Of a stretch of DNA of 64,000 nucleotides, positions 23,214 through 33,792 are shown in pieces. A model generated the notes under the pieces. The model saw only the letters and a list, made by a program, of their open reading frames with translations, made no database searches and was not told the DNA's origin. The stretch is from Cranoglanis bouderius (lineage: Eukaryota; Chordata; Actinopteri; Siluriformes; Cranoglanididae), in contig CM042539.1 of assembly GCA_023630585.1 (NCBI GenBank), positions 21,598,255 to 21,662,254 of the forward strand. The letters run 5' to 3'. A program made the translations under genes and the position numbers. Each line of letters starts with the position of its first letter. The stretch's first letter is position 1.

Positions 23214-24447
23214 ATGGCTTGTGCTTCGGTTAGGCGATGCGTGCCACCATGTGCACAAGTTATTCTAGATGATGATCCGCATGATTTTTGTTTGGAGTGC
23301 CTCGGGGAAGAGCATGCTATTGCTGCTCTTGAGGATGCTGAGTGTGAGCACTGCGAGCTATTTCCTGTCCGAGTGCTCAGCTCGAGACTCGCTTTCTTTC
23401 GAAGCTCGGCGTCCTCATTAAGATTGTGGGGCTCGCGCATCGAGCTGGCTGAGAGAGAGCCTCCTCTCTCTCTCTCGTGCTCTCCCCAGATCGCGAAGCC
23501 CCTGCCCCCACTGCTGAAGCACGCCCCAGCGCTTCTTCAGAGCGAGACAAGGGCGCGGCTTCTCTTGCCTCCGGCAATATGGAGACCGAGAGCACCACCT
23601 CTGAGCGCTCCTTGCGTGACGACAAGGTGTTTGGGGAGCTACTTGAGGTAGTGACTAACACGGTGGCCAGGCTTAAGTTAGACTGGCCACAGGAGCAAGA
23701 GAACCCCAGGCATTCCAAATTAGACAACAGATTTCTGTCAGGTGGCCAAGATCGGTGGCCAATCCCAACATCGATCTCTCTTCTTTTTCCCAAACCTCCA
23801 TGAGGAGTTATCTCATTCATGGAGTAAACCTTACTCATCGCGTATCTTTGTACCCACAACGTCGATCTATTCGACTATTGTGGGTGCTAAGGTGCACGGG
23901 TATGTGACGATGCCAGGTCGAGGAGATGCTTGTGGGCTATCTCTCCCCTGGGAGTTCGTCGTCGCTTAAGAAGCCAACCCTCCCCACCAAGCCTTGCAGA
24001 GTAACATCGTTGCTGGTGGGGAAGGCATTTCAAGCAGTGGGTCAGGCTGGTGCTGCCCTGCACACCATGGCGGTTCTGCAGGTGTACCAGGCTCACCTGC
24101 TGAAAGACCTGAGCACGGGCGGGAGTATTAGTGAGGAGGCGTTTTTAGAGCTGTGCCGAGCCACGGACCTGTCTCTTTGTGCAACCAAGCAGACGGCCCG
24201 TGCCATTGGCCGCTCTATGGCTGCGTTGGTTGCCACAGGGAGAGACCTGTGGCTCAACCTCACGGGCATCAAGGATAGGGACAAAGCGTTCCTCCTTGAT
24301 GCCCCCGTATCGCCTTCTGGCCTTTTTGGCGATTCCATGAACACTGTCGTCACTAGGTTCAGGGAGGCCAAGAGACACGCAGAAGCTTTTGATAAGTTTC
24401 TTCCCCGCTGTGCTCAGGTGCCAGGGCTGTCGGCCACCCAGCCCTGA
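23214..24447 (+). pseudogene. DIRS B gag pseudogene
   Basis: Starts at the ATG at 23214 (MACASVRRCVPPC). The first 60 codons hold a cysteine/histidine cluster (CVPPC, HDFCLEC, EEHA, CEHC) that looks like a zinc-binding module. A Ser/Ala-rich acidic segment follows in a second frame (RSLRDDKVFGELLEVVTN, RLKLDWPQEQE). A third frame at about 23940-24447 gives the helical C-terminal part (LLVGKAFQAVGQAGAALHTM, VYQAHLLKDLSTGGS). At least three frameshifts separate these. DIRS gag proteins package the RNA; this copy cannot make a full one. Confidence 0.8.
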
Positions 24448-24769
24448 CCCAATCTGGGCTCTCTGTGGTGAGAGTCGCAGAAGCAGAGTGTGGCGAGCCG
24501 TGTGCCCCCTCGTAGGGACTGGGGAGTGGCTCGCCGATCTCAGCAGCCCAGTAAGAGGCCGGATCTGAGGGTGATCATTTCATCCGGGAAGAATTTCTGA
24601 GGGTCAAGTCCTCAGGACCCTGGTGGTGTGCCCCCCCGGGGAGGGGCGCGAGTAGTTCCATCAGGAAGTAGAGGCTCCTTCCTGGCACCCTCAGGGGGCC
24701 GCTGTACAATCTTCTCCACCACTGGTGTTTCGGGGAACAGTGGTCTCCAGCTAAACGTTAGGTGTTCGG

Positions 24770-26362
24770 TTGCCTACTGCCATGCTTCAGGACACCAGAC
24801 ATCTAACACCCCCCAATCAAAGCGAAGTGTCAAAACTAGTGCCCCTCTCAGAGAAACTGGCAGCATGGAAGCTACTGCCAAATATCTCTCCATGGGTAGA
24901 AAGGACTGTAGAGAAAGTCTACAGGGCTCAGTTTGCATATCGGCCTCCGCGTTTCAACGGCGTCGTCTCCACTTCCGTGAAACTGGAACGAGTGCATTTG
25001 TTGACACAAGAATTGCAAGTTCTGCTGGACAAAGGGGCCATAGAACGTGTTCCCCTGCCAGACAGACAGTCAGGCTATTACAGCCGGTATTTTCTGGTTC
25101 CCAAGAAAGATGGGAGGTTGGGTCCAATTTTAGATCTTCGCGGGTTGAACCGCTACATCAGAACATACAAATTCAAGATGTTGATGATCAAGATGATTGT
25201 GTCTCAGATCCAATCAGGGGACTGGTTCATCACAATTGATCTCAAGGACGCATATTTTCACGTAGAAATCTTTCCACAACACAGGAAATTCCTGAGGTTC
25301 GCTTTTGGGGGAGAAGCTTACCAGTATCGGGTTCTTCCATTCGGCCTAGCTTTGTCACCTCGCACGTACATGAAATGCATGGATGCAGCACTGGCTCCTC
25401 TGGGACTCCAGGGCATCCACATTTTAAATTATATAGACGACTGGCTGATTCTGGCTCAGTCTCAAGAGCTGGTGCTTCGACATCGAGATGTCGTCCTAGC
25501 TCATCTCGAATCTCTGGGGTTGAGATTCAACACAGAGAAAAGCGTTCTCTCTCCTGCTCAGAGGACAACGTATTTGGGGGTTGTATGGAATTCGATCACG
25601 GTGCAAGCACAGCTTTCTCCTGCACATGTTGAATCCATTGCAAATGCCCTAAAGAACATCAAGCTAGGCCAGAGAATTACTGTTCATTACTTTCAGAAGC
25701 TTCTAGGTCTCATGGCAGATGCATCCATGGTGATACCCTTGGGTCTCTTGCACATTAGATCGTTTCAGTTGTGGCTCAGAGCCAGGGGATTTCATCCAAG
25801 GGCCAATCCCTGGAGGCAAATAAGGGTTATGCAGCAGGGGTTTCGTACCCTTTCTATGTGGTTCAGACCCCGGTTTCTGACTTTGGGTCCCACTCTAGAT
25901 CCGTGTTTTCATCACAAGATGCTAACGACAGATGCTTCCCTCACGGGTTGGGGTGCAGTCTTGGATGGCCGTCCAGCCCAAGGGATATGGAGAGGTCATC
26001 TTCTCGACTGGCACATCAATTGCCTCAAAATGATGGCTCTATTTCGGGCCCTGAAATACTTCCTCCAGCAGTTAAGAGGCTACCATGTCCTAGTCCGGGT
26101 GGACAATATGGTGGTAGTCTCTTACATAAATCACCAGGGCGGACTGCGTTCACGCCGCCTGAACAGGCTAGCGCAGCAGGTCCTGCTGTGGGCACAGGAC
26201 AAGTTCCTGTCCCTCAGGGCGATTTACATCCCCAGGCATATGAATGTGGGAGCAGACTTGGACCCGAAGTGGTCAGTCAAATCTGGAAAAGATTTTACGA
26301 AGCAGAGGTGGACCTCTTCGCTTCACAGGAGATGGCACAATGTCCCCTCTACTTCTCTCTGA
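24770..26362 (+). CDS. DIRS B reverse transcriptase-RNase H, long open frame
   Basis: A 530-codon frame. Residues 100-230 are a DIRS-type RT: LVPKKDGRLGPILDLRGLN, TIDLKDAYFHVEI with the first catalytic Asp at 157, and NYIDDWLIL with YIDD at 221-224. RNase H follows at about 385-500, with Asp at 388 (LTTDASLTGWG) and Asp at 445 (VRVDNMV). The expected Glu is Lys at 420 (CLKMMALF; element C has CLEMMALF). The frame runs off the RNase H end at GADLDPKW, where a deletion removes the LLSRQ sequence kept in C and shifts the downstream reading. The RT looks intact; RNase H is probably dead. The start is taken at the first Met upstream of the domain, although the true product may begin earlier. Confidence 0.87.
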   Translation: MPTAMLQDTRHLTPPNQSEVSKLVPLSEKLAAWKLLPNISPWVERTVEKVYRAQFAYRPPRFNGVVSTSVKLERVHLLTQELQVLLDKGAIERVPLPDRQSGYYSRYFLVPKKDGRLGPILDLRGLNRYIRTYKFKMLMIKMIVSQIQSGDWFITIDLKDAYFHVEIFPQHRKFLRFAFGGEAYQYRVLPFGLALSPRTYMKCMDAALAPLGLQGIHILNYIDDWLILAQSQELVLRHRDVVLAHLESLGLRFNTEKSVLSPAQRTTYLGVVWNSITVQAQLSPAHVESIANALKNIKLGQRITVHYFQKLLGLMADASMVIPLGLLHIRSFQLWLRARGFHPRANPWRQIRVMQQGFRTLSMWFRPRFLTLGPTLDPCFHHKMLTTDASLTGWGAVLDGRPAQGIWRGHLLDWHINCLKMMALFRALKYFLQQLRGYHVLVRVDNMVVVSYINHQGGLRSRRLNRLAQQVLLWAQDKFLSLRAIYIPRHMNVGADLDPKWSVKSGKDFTKQRWTSSLHRRWHNVPSTSL

Positions 26363-26640
26363 CTCCTCCAGCTCCCCTGGGTCTGGACACCATGGCCCAT
26401 ACGTGGCCCAGACGGGGTCTTTACACATTTCCCCCGATCACTCTGCTCCCGGGAGTCCTGGCCAAGGTCCGTCAACAGGAGTCTTGCCTCTAACTGATAG
26501 CGCCCCGTTGGCCGACCAGAGTATGGTTCTCAGATCTAATATCCCTCCTCGACGGCTCGCCGTGGACGATTCCGGTCAGGAGAGATCTCCTATCTCAGAC
26601 ATGGGGGACAATATTTCATCCCCCGCCCGAGCTCTGGAAT
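26244..26640 (+). pseudogene. DIRS B post-RNase H segment
   Basis: Carries the EAEVDLFASQEMAQCPLYF block and AHTWPRRGLYTFPPITLLPG that follow RNase H in DIRS polyproteins; C has the same sequence. It is out of frame with the RT/RNase H and ends at 26493 in a stop. Its role in the family is not clear to me. Confidence 0.7.
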
Positions 26641-27433
26641 CTGAAGGGGACCAGGTAAGAGATGCTGGGTTTCAAGCCGACGTAGTTGCCCGATTCATTC
26701 GTGGAGCCAAGCGGTTGAGGCCGCCCACTAGAGTGACAGTCCATTCATGGGACTCAGCTATAGTGCTTGAGGGTCTGGTCGGCACACCTTTCAAACCACT
26801 AGAATCAGCACCTGCAGGTTTCTGACCCTAAAGATGGTTTTCCTAATGGCTATTACTTCTCTGAAGAGAATTGGGGATTTGCAGGCTCTGTCAGTCACGC
26901 GGTCCTGCCTAGACTTAGCCCCTGGGCTGGTCAAAGCTATCTCGCATCCTCACCCTAATTATCTCCCGAAAGTTCCATTCTCGAGCATACATCCGGTCGT
27001 TCTTGAAGCTTTCTGTCCTCCGCTTTTCATGACGATGGAGCAGGAAAGACTTCACTTACTGTGTCCAGTACGTGCTCTTCAGATTTATGTCTATCGCACC
27101 AGCCAGTGGCGTAAGTCAGAGCAGCTTTTCATATGCTATGGGGGCCGCAACCGGGGGGCAGTTGCCACTAAGCAAACTGTGTCTCATTGGGTGAGGGATG
27201 CCATTGTCCTAGCCTACAAGGTGCGTGGTCAAGCTTCACCGCTAGGAGTTAGGGTCCATTCAACCAGGAGGGTTGCATCTTCTATGGCTTTGGCAAGAGG
27301 TATCCCCTTGCAGCAAGTGTGTGATGCGGCAGGTTGGTCCTCTCCACACACATTTGTCAGATTCTATAGCTTGGATGTCCATGCTACTCTGGGCTCACAT
27401 GTCCTTGAGTCAACATCCCTTAGGCATGTCTGA
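26564..27433 (+). pseudogene. DIRS B tyrosine recombinase, core-binding domain deleted
   Basis: The 200-codon frame at 26834-27433 holds the catalytic domain: Arg at residue 12 (SLKRIGDL), HSTRR giving His 142 and Arg 145, GWSSPH with Trp 168 or His 172, and the nucleophile Tyr 178 (VRFYSLDV). All five expected positions are present. Upstream, GFQADVV joins directly to ARFIRGAKRL near 26690. In C about 90 codons of core-binding domain (SARAPSARRNY to GVSVGKHPLVS) lie between these two points. A stop at 26823 also separates the parts. It could bind DNA poorly, if at all. Confidence 0.88.
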
Positions 27434-27524
27434 GACCTTCTTCAATGTTTGTGCGCACACACTACACAACCTTGGGGGTTCAGACACTTCCAGTGCAGCG
27501 GCGTTGGTATTCTCGTTCCCATTA

Positions 27525-27889
27525 TCGTTTGATGTGCAGTATCGAGAGTAGCTTTTGATAGGGAACGTCTCGGGTAACTTGACTGTAACCCTGTTCCCTG
27601 AAAAAGTGGGAACGAGATGCTGCACCTCAATGCCGCACTGCAGACGTGTCTGGCGTCTCTCAGACAAAGTGTAACCTGAAGGAATGCCTGTTTCATGTTT
27701 ATTTATAACCCGCAGGTGCACGTTATTAATGATGTAACTCACCGAGGTTATTTAAGCCAATTCTTGGCGTGTTTGACACACATGCTTCGCAACCGGTTGA
27801 ACAAAGAATGTTCTCATTAGCATTTGATGCGCAGCATCTTGTTCCCGCTTTTTCAGGGAACAGGGTTACAGTCAAGTAACCCGAGACGT
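27525..27889. repeat. DIRS B internal complementary region and right terminal repeat
   Basis: 27525-27625 is the inverse of the two outer edges joined: TATCGAGAGTAGC for the left, and ACGTCTCGGGTAACTTGACT for the right. 27665-27889 is the right terminal repeat. Confidence 0.88.
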
Positions 27890-28789
27890 ACTCTTTTCCA
27901 ACATAACATAGACCCTGGCTTCATTAAAGCTTTGAGGAGAGAGCAAGCTGCTGTTCTATGGGGAAATGCCACCACAATGTCATTCTGCTACTATTACCAT
28001 TAATGTTATTTCATGTTTGTTGTGAGTCACCCCACAAGGAAGCAATCAAAACAGCTACAAAAATGATAACAACCGGCTATAAACAAATGCAGCACAGCCA
28101 TGGTGCAGAAGCCCTAAAGCACACATGGCTGGAGTGTGTTCAGCTCAATCATCTGTCCCAACTGGCAGTTCATTCAGGGAAAAATAAAAGATGCCTGGCA
28201 GAAAAACAGAAGTCATTGAAGTGCTGGATTGAAAGCCCACAAACCAAATCGTTATCTGTTTCTTTACAGGCTTGGCAGACTGGATGAAGCTGGCAACATA
28301 TTTAAAGACAATAAAAGACATTATTAAATCCTACCAGGTGCGAAGTGTGAGGGATAGATTCTGAAACCCTTATCTGAGTGGTGATCAGCAGGTATTCTCT
28401 AGCATGTTGGCGGATAAAGCTGCTGAGTATGATGAAAAAAATGAGAAACTTGTGAACAACTGAGTCTTCCTGTTGTGGCTACTTAGTCCATCACTGGAAC
28501 ACAACAAATGCCAGCTCCTTATTTCCAGCTGCTAGTCCCACAATGCTCTATGATGAAGCACCTTTGATCTTGCTCATTCAAACCATTGAGGCAAATAGGT
28601 CATATAGTGAGACATAAGTAAGACCTAAGTGTCATATAAGTCTCTTCTGTGAATCTAGTTGACTGGAGTGATTATATGTAATATAGTGTATAATATAGAG
28701 TATAACAGAACATTGACTACTATAGGTCACATGTCAGTTTTTAGGTAAATCTAAAAAAAACCAAAAAAAAACAAAAACATGTCCACCGC
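27890..28789. other. Anonymous DNA
   Basis: One 109-codon frame at 27958-28287 begins with a hydrophobic signal-like stretch (VILLLLPLMLFHVCCES) but shows no family motif, no splice context and no repeat of it elsewhere. I do not call it a gene. Confidence 0.4.
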
Positions 28790-29390
28790 GAAAGTGCTTA
28801 TAATGTGCACGTGAGCATGAGAACTGGACCAGGGAGCAAAGGAAGAAGGTGGCCTGGTCTGATGAATCACGTTTTCTTTTACAAATTGTGGACAGCTGGG
28901 TACATGTGCATCACTTACCTGGGGAAGAGATGGCACCAGTATGCACTATGGGAAGAAGGCAAGCCAGCATAAGCAATGTGATGCACCGGGCAATGTTCTG
29001 CTGGGAAACCTTGGGTCATGTGGACGTTACTTTGACACATACCACATACCTAAACATTGTTGCAGACCAAGTGCACCCCTTCATGGCAATGGTATTCCCT
29101 AATGGCCCTGGCCTCTTTCAGCAGGATAATGCCCCCTGTCACACTGCAAAAATTGTTCAGGAATGGTTTGAGGAACATGACAAGTCAAGGTGTTGACTTG
29201 GCCTCCAAATTCCCCAGATCTCAATCCAATCGAGCATCTGTGGGATGTGCTGGACAAACAAAGCTGATCCATGGAGGCCCCACCTCATAACTTACAGGAC
29301 TTAAATGATCTGCTGTTAACATCTTGGTGTCAGATACCACAGCACACCTTCAGAGGTCTTGTGGAGTCCATGCCTTGACAGGTCAGAGCT
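28790..29390 (+). pseudogene. Tc1-like transposase fragment
   Basis: Reads KKVAWSDESRFLLQIVDSW (first Asp, frame 28849-29196), the HRAMFCWETLGHVDV region, FPNGPGLFQQDNAPCHTAK (second Asp) and, after a frameshift near 29190, WPPNSPDLNPIEHLWDVLDK with the Glu. All three acidic residues are present. No terminal repeats were found and the N-terminal DNA-binding part is absent, so this is an internal fragment. The family differs from the other Tc1 copies here but resembles the remnant at 58700-58975. Confidence 0.87.
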
Positions 29391-29410
29391 GTTTTGGTGG
29401 CACAAGGGGG

Positions 29411-29525
29411 ACCTACATTTACATTTATGGCACTCGGCAAACACCCTTATCCAGAGCGACTTACAGAAGTACTTTGAAGTCTCTATCAGTAAATACATCC
29501 TGATACTGGTTCACTAGGTCACGGA
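29411..29525 (-). repeat. SINE/LINE 3'-tail repeat
   Basis: The inverse of ACTTCTGTAAGTCGCTCTGG, followed on the minus strand by ATAAGGGTGTTTGCC and ATAAATGTAAATGTAG. This is a tail widely shared by fish L2-type LINEs and the SINEs that borrow it. A related tail ends the LINE piece at 61390-61462. Confidence 0.65.
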
Positions 29526-29745
29526 CTAAGGGACCATTTACACAACAACATTTTCAACTAAAAATGGAAAACTTTTTATGTGTTTTGGCTGTTCATTTAC
29601 ACGACAACGGTGTTTTGGGGCCTGAAAACGCAAATTTTGAAAGTGGGTTTCAAAATGCAAGTTTTTGAAAATGATGCCATTATTGTCTGGACAGGAGACC
29701 TTGTTTTTGTGGTCAGTAAACCATTTTGTGTTAATTTTTTTTGCA
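29526..29745. repeat. Dispersed repeat with ACGACAACG motifs
   Basis: Two related segments, CCATTTACACAACAACATTT and TTCATTTACACGACAACGG, are followed by GGGGCCTGAAAACGCAAA. This resembles a common non-autonomous fish repeat. The right end is cut by the Tc1 at about 29749. Confidence 0.45.
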
Positions 29746-29748
29746 TCT

Positions 29749-31244
29749 CAATAAATTAGAATGTCGTGGAAAAGTTCATTTATTTCAGTAATTCAACTCA
29801 AATTGTGAAACTCATGTATTAAATAAATTCAGTGCACACAGACTGAAGTAGTTTAAGTCTTTGGTTCTTTTAATTCTGATGATTTTGGCTCACATTTAAC
29901 AAAAACCCACCAATTCACTATCTCAACAAATTAGAATACTTCATAAGACCAATAAGAAAAACATTTTTAGTGAATTGTTGGCCTTCTGGAAAGTATGTTC
30001 ATTTACTCTACATGTACTCAATACTTGGTAGGGGCTCCTTTTGCTTTAATTACTGCCTCAATTCAGCATGGCATGGAGGTGATCAGTTTGTGGCACTGCT
30101 GAGGTGGTCTGGAAGCCCAGGTTTCTTTGACAGTGGCCTTCAGCTCATCTGCATTTTTTGGTCTCTTTTTTCTCATTTTCCTCTTGACAATACCCCATAG
30201 ATTCTCTACGGGGTTCAGGTCTGGTGAGTTTGCTGGCCAGTCAAGCACACCAACACCATGGTCATTTAACCAATTTTTGGTGCTTTTGGCAGTGTGGGCG
30301 GGTGCCAAATCCTGCTGGAAAATGAAATCAGCATCTTCAAAAAGCTGGTCAGCAGAAGGAAGCATGAAGTGCACCAAAATTTCTTGGTAAACAGGTGCAG
30401 TGACTTTGGTTTTCAAAAAACACAATGGACCAACACCAGCAGATGACATTGCACCCCAAATCATCACAGACTGTGGAAACTTAACACTGGACTTTAAGCA
30501 ACTTGGGCTATGAGCTTCTCCACCCTTCCTCCAGCTCTAGGACCTTGGTTTCCAAATGAAATACAAAACTTGCTCTCATGTGAAAAGAGGACTTTGGACC
30601 ACTGGGCAACAGTCCAGTTCTTCTTCTCCTTAACCCAGGTAAGATGCCTCTGACGTTGTCTGTGGTTCAGGAGTGGCTTAACAAGAGGAATACGACAACT
30701 GTAGCCAAATTCCTTGACACGTCTGTGGTGGTGGCTCTTGATGCCTTGACCCCAGCCTCAGTCTATTCCTTGTGAAGCTCACTCAAATTCTTGAATCGAT
30801 TTTGCTTGACAATCCTCATAAGGCTACGGTTCTCTCAGTTGGTTGCGCATCTTTTTCTTCCACACTTTTTCCTTCCACTCAACTTTCTGTTAACATGCAT
30901 GGATACAAAACTCTGTTAACAGCCAGCTTCTTTGGCAATGAATGTTTGTGGCTTATCTAGTGAACCAAACTGAGAGACCATTTTGAAGGCTCAGAAAACC
31001 TTTGCAGGTGTTTTGAGTTGATTAACTGATTGGCATGTCACCATATTCTAATTTGTTGAGATAGTGAATTGGTGGGTTTTTGTTAAATGTGAGCCAAAAT
31101 CATCAGAATTAAAAGAACCAAAGACTTAAACTACTTCAGTCTGTGTGCACTGAATTTATTTAATACACGAGTTTCACAATTTGAGTTGAATTACTGAAAT
31201 AAATGAACTTTTCCATGACATTCTAATTTATTGAGATGCACCTG
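29749..31244 (-). mobile_element. Tc1-like transposon with ~210-bp inverted repeats
   Basis: The left arm, GCATCTCAATAAATTAGAAT onward, matches the inverse of the right arm ending at CACCTG (31244), with TA at 31245-31246. The two arms stay similar for about 210 bp (to TTTTTGTTAAATGTGAGCC). The left outermost six or so bases are lost in a T run. Internal spacing is consistent with a nearly full-length element. Confidence 0.88.
30063..30960 (-). pseudogene. Tc1-like transposase pseudogene, first Asp replaced
   Basis: The C-terminal 134 codons are open: MMIWGAMSSAGVGPLCF, then FIFQQDLAPAHTAKSTKNW with the second Asp, and ANSPDLNPVENLWGIVKRK with the Glu, ending near 30063. The N-terminal two thirds are readable only with frame changes. 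At about 30578-30580 the triplet that should encode the first catalytic Asp reads His (F-S-H-E-S-K). Stops also occur in the N-terminal part. The element is inactive. Confidence 0.87.
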
Positions 31245-31246
31245 TA

Positions 31247-31990
31247 TGTTTTGGATCATTGTCCTGCTGGAAGATCCAACCATGGCCCATTTTAAGCTTT
31301 CTGGCAGAGGCAGTCAGGTTTTCATTTAATATCTGTTGATATTTAACATAATAACACCTCTGGTGTCTATTGTCAAAAAGCTCTATTTTGGTTTCATCTG
31401 ACCATAGAACCTGATCCCATTTGAAGTTCCAGTAGTGTCTGGCAAACTGAAGATGCTTGAGTTTGTTTTTGGATGAGAGTAGAGGCTTTTTCTTTAAACC
31501 CTTCCAAACAACTTGTGGTGAAGTAGGTGACTTTGGATGGTAATTTTGGAAACTTTCTGACCCCAAGACGCATCTAACTTCTGCAATTCTACAGCTGTGA
31601 TCCTTGGAGATTTTTTGGCCACTCGAACCATCCTCTTCACAGTGCGTTGAGACAATATATACACACATACAATTCCAGGTTGATTCATAACATTTCCAGT
31701 TGACTGGAACTTCTTAATTATTGCCCTGATGGTGGAAATGGGCATTTTCAATGCTTGTGCTATTTTCTTATAGCCACTTCCCATTTTGTGAAGCTCAACA
31801 ATTTGGCCTATGTGTTACATCATATTTATACCCTTGTGAAACATGGTTCCTAGTTCCTAGTCACCCAGGTGTACTAAAAAAAAAAAAATAAATATCATTG
31901 GGAATATACTTCAAATATATTTTCTCATACATTCATAGGGGTGCCAATAATTGTTGCACACCTATATTTAAGAAATATATTTTTTTTGGA
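31247..31990 (-). mobile_element. Tc1-like transposon fragment (N-terminal half)
   Basis: Minus-strand coding begins around 31784 (MGSGYKKIAQALKMPISTI, helix-turn-helix), then KSPRITAVELQKL, LLSSKNKLKHLQFARHYWNF, QVLWSDETKIELFD (first Asp), and stops at IFQQDNDPKHT exactly where the neighbouring Tc1's TA lies. There are two frameshifts. The C-terminal half is not found on the other side of 29749-31244, so the break may reflect a nested insertion followed by deletion. The 5' edge is likely near 31935-31990, after GGGGTGCCAATAATTGTTGC. Confidence 0.8.
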
Positions 31991-32056
31991 TAAACCTGTG
32001 TTGTGTTTGCAATTGTTTGATATCCATGAGAGAATTTTTGTGTATTTTTTGAACAT

Positions 32057-32179
<123 letters not shown>

Positions 32180-33792
32180 GTTAAACGTTTTAAAAACGTT
32201 TAAAATATATTCTCCACCAGTTACAATTCATGTAACGAATTAAAAGATGTTTAACATGTCTAAAATGTATTCTCCACCAATTTATGTAAGGAATTAGCTC
32301 GAATGGTGTGAAATATATCTATATATCTAATCAATGCGTGTTGTGACCAGTTATAAATATACATCAGCCATGACAGGGAATTAATGTATGTGCACATATA
32401 CATATAGATAATTAACTACAATGGATTATAATTAATTATGACTATATATGTGGTCTAGATCAGCTTGTAGGATTAGCTGTAGTCTAGTTTAGAATTATGA
32501 ACTCTAAAGAGGGAGTTTATCCTTCTGGCCAGGAAGGATTCTCCATTTCGAGAGCAGGTAGCGAGGTCTTGCAGTGAAGAAGGGACTCTATCATATGACC
32601 AAAACAGAGACAAATCAAGCATGGTGATAATAGATTTTAATAACTACGTGTAACTATGGATACACACAACTAACTCTAAGCAAACAATACATATGTACAT
32701 CCATATACAAGAAAAGAGAGAGTATAGAGAGAAAGTAATGAAATAGAAGGGGATATCAGACAAAAACAACAATTAATTAGCCGTTTTCAAAACCAGCAAT
32801 GAACTTAAATCTCCTGTAAACAGGGGTACAATCTTAACGCATATACAGATCCATTAAGTATACTTGCATGACGCGAGTGTTGTCGTTTCAAAGTTTGCGC
32901 GAGGTCGTGTCGAGTTCGCTGGTTCGGCGTGCTGTTTGAAAAGGCGTGGGCCGTGAGGCAGTTGCATCTTGTCTGGAGAGAGAGAGAGTGTGTGGCTTCC
33001 TCTTCCTGGGGCACGTGGCCCCGGGGGAGGGAAACCTGAAGTGAATCTGAAGAGACACTAAAGAGGGTGAGAGAGTGAAGAGTGTAGAGTGTGTTTGAAT
33101 GCGTGTTGTTGTTTTAAGGACAACACCAACGCACACGCCTCTCTGGGCTATTGGCCAATCAGGAAGTTGGATTTATTGGCGGGATGAACTCTCTTTGTCT
33201 GGTCTCAGACCTGAATTTGCATGTCCTGGGAGGAGCCGGTTTAAATCATATTACATATGAAATTAAGAAAAAGCATGAAATAATGTATCCCATTGTAATG
33301 TGGTATGCATAATCGATCGGAGCATCGAGAGACGATTAACTACATACCAAATTCGATGGACTTATAAAGAATATTACAGGTAAAGCATGGTTACAGACAT
33401 TTAAAATGATATCCTAAATTAAACTATCTAAAATCATTATAGTTAGGTTACATAAACACACAATATATGCAAATAGGAAAACATCACACTATTTGGACAT
33501 CGAATAATTACATATAATTACATGTTACATTCAAAAGAGATTCTTCCATTGTGTGTGCGCGCGTGTGTGCGTGCGCTTGCGCATGTAGGTAAGCTTTGTG
33601 TGTGTGTGTTTGTGTGTGTGTGTTTGTGTGTGTGTGTCTGAAGAGGGGGGTCGTGTCCCCTGTAGCATTCCGATGGCGTCTGGTCGAAGACCAGAGGGGG
33701 GTTATATGGATTCACAGCTCAAAGAAGCAGAGAAACTTCTTTGCTAAGTCCAGGCTGATTCAGAAATCGGTTTGATATGTTCAGACGTTACA
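32180..33792 (-). mobile_element. Solo LTR-like element, copy 2 (truncated)
   Basis: The inverse of copy 1 (7753-9607), from the 5' terminus CGTTACA at 33786-33792 down to the sequence equivalent to copy 1 position ~9420. There the 3' end is lost next to the AT/AC microsatellite. It includes the same GC-rich palindromic patch (33005-33030), TATA-like area and microsatellite position (GT-rich, 33550-33640). No coding frame is conserved. Confidence 0.75.

Larger units (their letters stand above)
22972..27889 (+). mobile_element. DIRS-type retrotransposon B
   Basis: The left terminal repeat (22972-23152; TACTCTCGATG, GTGTGTCAAACACGCCAAG, GTGCACCTGCAGGTTATAAA) recurs inverted at about 27690-27835. 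The right outer edge (TTTCAGGGAACAGGG to CCCGAGACGT, ending 27889) is inverted at 27545-27625, joined to an inverse of the left edge. That gives the DIRS split-repeat plan with a circle-junction block. The coding order is gag, RT/RNase H, then tyrosine recombinase. No target duplication is expected for this class and none was seen. Its closest relative in the window is element C (39597-44329). Confidence 0.93.

Noticed and set aside
27958..28287. Secreted small protein gene
   Set aside because: There is a signal-like N-terminus but no family motif, no exon context and no promoter; frames of this length are expected by chance.
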